Assembly: GCA_902482185.1 (NCBI GenBank)
Contig: CABSZR010000082.1
Span: forward strand, 1-6,527
Direction of reading: 5' to 3'
From: an uncultured Collinsella sp.
Lineage (GTDB): Bacteria; Actinomycetota; Coriobacteriia; Coriobacteriales; Coriobacteriaceae
DNA: 6,527 bases
Shown here: one piece after another, positions 5,049-6,527 of the stretch
Numbering within the stretch: position 1 is the first letter of the stretch
Layout of the letters: every line of letters begins with the position of its first letter
Notes under the pieces: generated by a model
The model's input: the letters and a program-made list of their open reading frames with translations, nothing else
What the model was told of the DNA's origin: nothing
Databases searched by the model: none
Position numbers and translations under genes: made by a program

Positions 5049-6527
5049 ATGGAGAACATCAGCTACGAGACGCTCGAGAAGATCGGCTACAAGGGCTACC
5101 TGCTGCCCAAGGACGCGCCCGAGAAGGTTCTGCAATTTGGCGAGGGCAATTTCCTGCGCGCCTTCGTCGACCGCTTCTTTGACATGGGCAACGAGGCAAC
5201 CGGCTGGAACGGCAAGGTTGTCATGGTCCAGCCCATCAGCGGCGCCTTTGGCTTTGCCGATGGTATCAACGCCCAGGACGACCTGTACACCGTGTTGGTG
5301 CGCGGCAAGGAGAACGGCAACACGGTTGACGAGTCCCGTGTGATCAGCGCCTGCAGCCGCTGCATCAACCCGTACCGCGAGGACGACTACCGCGCCATGA
5401 TGGAGGTCGCCGTCTCCGACGATTTGGAGATTATCGTCTCCAACACCACCGAGGCCGGTATCGCCTACGACCCGTCCTGCAAGGCCGACGACATGCCGCC
5501 CGCGAGCTTCCCCGCCAAGCTTGCCCAGGTGCTCCACACCCGCTGGGCCGCCGGCAAGCCGGGCGTCATCGTGCTCGCCTGCGAGCTCATCGATCACAAC
5601 GGCGAGGAGCTGCTGCGCATCATGAACCAGTACGTGAGCGACTGGGGCTGGGAGGACGAGTTCTCGCAGTGGATGGCCAACGACTGCACCGTCTGCACCA
5701 CGCTTGTCGACACTATCGTCCCCGGCCGCATCCGCGACCCCAAGGAGGCCGCTGCCGTGGCCGAGCGCCTGGGCTACGAGGATCCCTTCCTGGCCGTGCG
5801 CGAGCCCTTCCAGATGTGGGGCATCCAGGGCGACGAGTCGCTTGCCGAGAAGCTCCCCTTCGTGAAGGCCGGCCTGCCGGGTGTCTTTGTTACCCCCGAT
5901 GTCACCCCGTACAAGAAGCGCAAGGTTCGCATCCTCAATGGCGCCCACACCGCCTTCGTCCCGGGCTCCTGGGTTGCCGGCTTTGACATCGTGCGCGATT
6001 GCATGCACGACGAGACCGTCCGCGGCTTCATGAACACCATGCTCTACGACGAGGTCATCCCGACGCTTGCCGCCGACCTGGACGTCGAGGACTGCAAGGC
6101 CTTTGCTGCCGCCGTCGAGAACCGCTTCGACAACCCGTTTATCGACCACGCGCTGCTCTCCATTTGCCTCAACTCCACGGCCAAATGGCGTGCTCGCGAC
6201 CTGCCCACGCTCAAGGACTATGTTGCCGAGACCGGCAACCTGCCCAAGTGCCTGGCGACGAGCCTCGCTACGCTCATCGCCTTCTATACTCAGGAGCTCG
6301 TTGCTCGCGAGGGCGATGGCCTGCACCTGCGCCGCGCCGACGGCACCGAGTACACCGCTCAGGACGATGCCTTCGTGCTCGATTTCTACGCCGCCCACGC
6401 CGGTGCAGACGATACCGAGCTGGTGCACGACGTGCTCACCAATGAGCAGATGTGGGGCGAGGACCTTGCGCAGATCACCGGTCTCGAGGAGTTTGTCGTC
6501 AACGCGCTCACCGTCGTGCGTGTCGAG
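5049..6527 (+). CDS. uxaB: Tagaturonate reductase (altronate oxidoreductase, EC 1.1.1.58), 3' end beyond the window
   Basis: This cytoplasmic NAD-dependent enzyme of the long-chain mannitol dehydrogenase family reduces D-tagaturonate, the UxaC product of galacturonate, to D-altronate. The frame is open for 493 codons to the right edge with no stop. E. coli UxaB has about 483 residues, so probably only a few C-terminal residues are missing. Visible blocks are the N-terminal nucleotide-binding segment VLQFGEGNFLRAFVD (27-41), SNTTEAGIAYD (131-141), ACELIDHNG (177-185), and the catalytic signature Lys292-x4-Asn297-x2-His300 in KRKVRILNGAHTA. The sequence LQFGEGNFLRAFVD and the NTTEAG block favour UxaB over fructuronate reductase (UxuB) or mannitol dehydrogenase. 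Specificity within the family is still an inference. The start is set by AAGGAG at 5035-5040, eight bases before ATG. It is probably co-transcribed with uxaC; altronate dehydratase (uxaA) would be the expected missing partner, outside the window. Confidence 0.92.
   Translation, partial: MENISYETLEKIGYKGYLLPKDAPEKVLQFGEGNFLRAFVDRFFDMGNEATGWNGKVVMVQPISGAFGFADGINAQDDLYTVLVRGKENGNTVDESRVISACSRCINPYREDDYRAMMEVAVSDDLEIIVSNTTEAGIAYDPSCKADDMPPASFPAKLAQVLHTRWAAGKPGVIVLACELIDHNGEELLRIMNQYVSDWGWEDEFSQWMANDCTVCTTLVDTIVPGRIRDPKEAAAVAERLGYEDPFLAVREPFQMWGIQGDESLAEKLPFVKAGLPGVFVTPDVTPYKKRKVRILNGAHTAFVPGSWVAGFDIVRDCMHDETVRGFMNTMLYDEVIPTLAADLDVEDCKAFAAAVENRFDNPFIDHALLSICLNSTAKWRARDLPTLKDYVAETGNLPKCLATSLATLIAFYTQELVAREGDGLHLRRADGTEYTAQDDAFVLDFYAAHAGADDTELVHDVLTNEQMWGEDLAQITGLEEFVVNALTVVRVE

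Noticed and set aside
5022..6428. A 468-codon minus-strand open frame opposite uxaB
   Set aside because: It is the antisense shadow of a clear enzyme gene in GC-rich codons. Its translation is low-complexity Val/Ala/Gly/His-rich with no recognisable domain, and it has no independent start context.
1..6527. CRISPR arrays, tRNA or rRNA genes, riboswitches, phage or toxin-antitoxin genes
   Set aside because: No regularly spaced repeats, tRNA-like cloverleaf, rRNA sequence or known aptamer pattern was seen. Every intergenic stretch is under about 300 bases and is mostly accounted for by terminators and operators.

Overview
This window reads as ordinary chromosome from a high-GC anaerobic gut bacterium. 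Codon use is strongly GC-ending, start sites have strong AGGAGG-like ribosome sites, and genes end in compact GC-rich hairpin terminators. Together with the gene content, this suggests an actinobacterium of the Coriobacteriia, possibly Collinsella. That placement is my impression from codon use and protein similarity, not a search result.

Layout, all genes on the + strand. Positions 1 to about 200 hold a lower-GC block (about 49% by hand count) with no recognised gene; its minus strand is open throughout. At about 200 it abuts the middle of a ferrous-iron transporter gene, feoB. Only the membrane permease part of FeoB is present (to 1639), and the N-terminal GTPase half is missing. A strong terminator follows, then a 66-residue FeoB-associated Cys-rich membrane protein (1814-2014) and a second terminator-like hairpin.

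The second half is a hexuronate catabolic locus. A LacI-family repressor (2159-3238) ends in a strong terminator. A regulatory region then carries two identical perfect 14-bp palindromes with a central CpG, one overlapping the -35 and the other the predicted transcription start of the next gene. Next come glucuronate/galacturonate isomerase uxaC (best start 3525) and, after a hairpin-containing 96-bp gap, tagaturonate reductase uxaB (5049 to beyond the right edge, probably missing only its last few residues).

How it works together: UxaC converts D-galacturonate to D-tagaturonate (and D-glucuronate to D-fructuronate), and UxaB reduces tagaturonate to D-altronate with NADH. The simplest model is that the LacI-type protein holds the uxaC promoter off through the paired palindromes until a uronate-derived inducer appears. 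The points most worth a second look are the abrupt feoB junction, the nature of the left-hand block, and the paired-operator promoter. I see no evidence of a wholly new system here.
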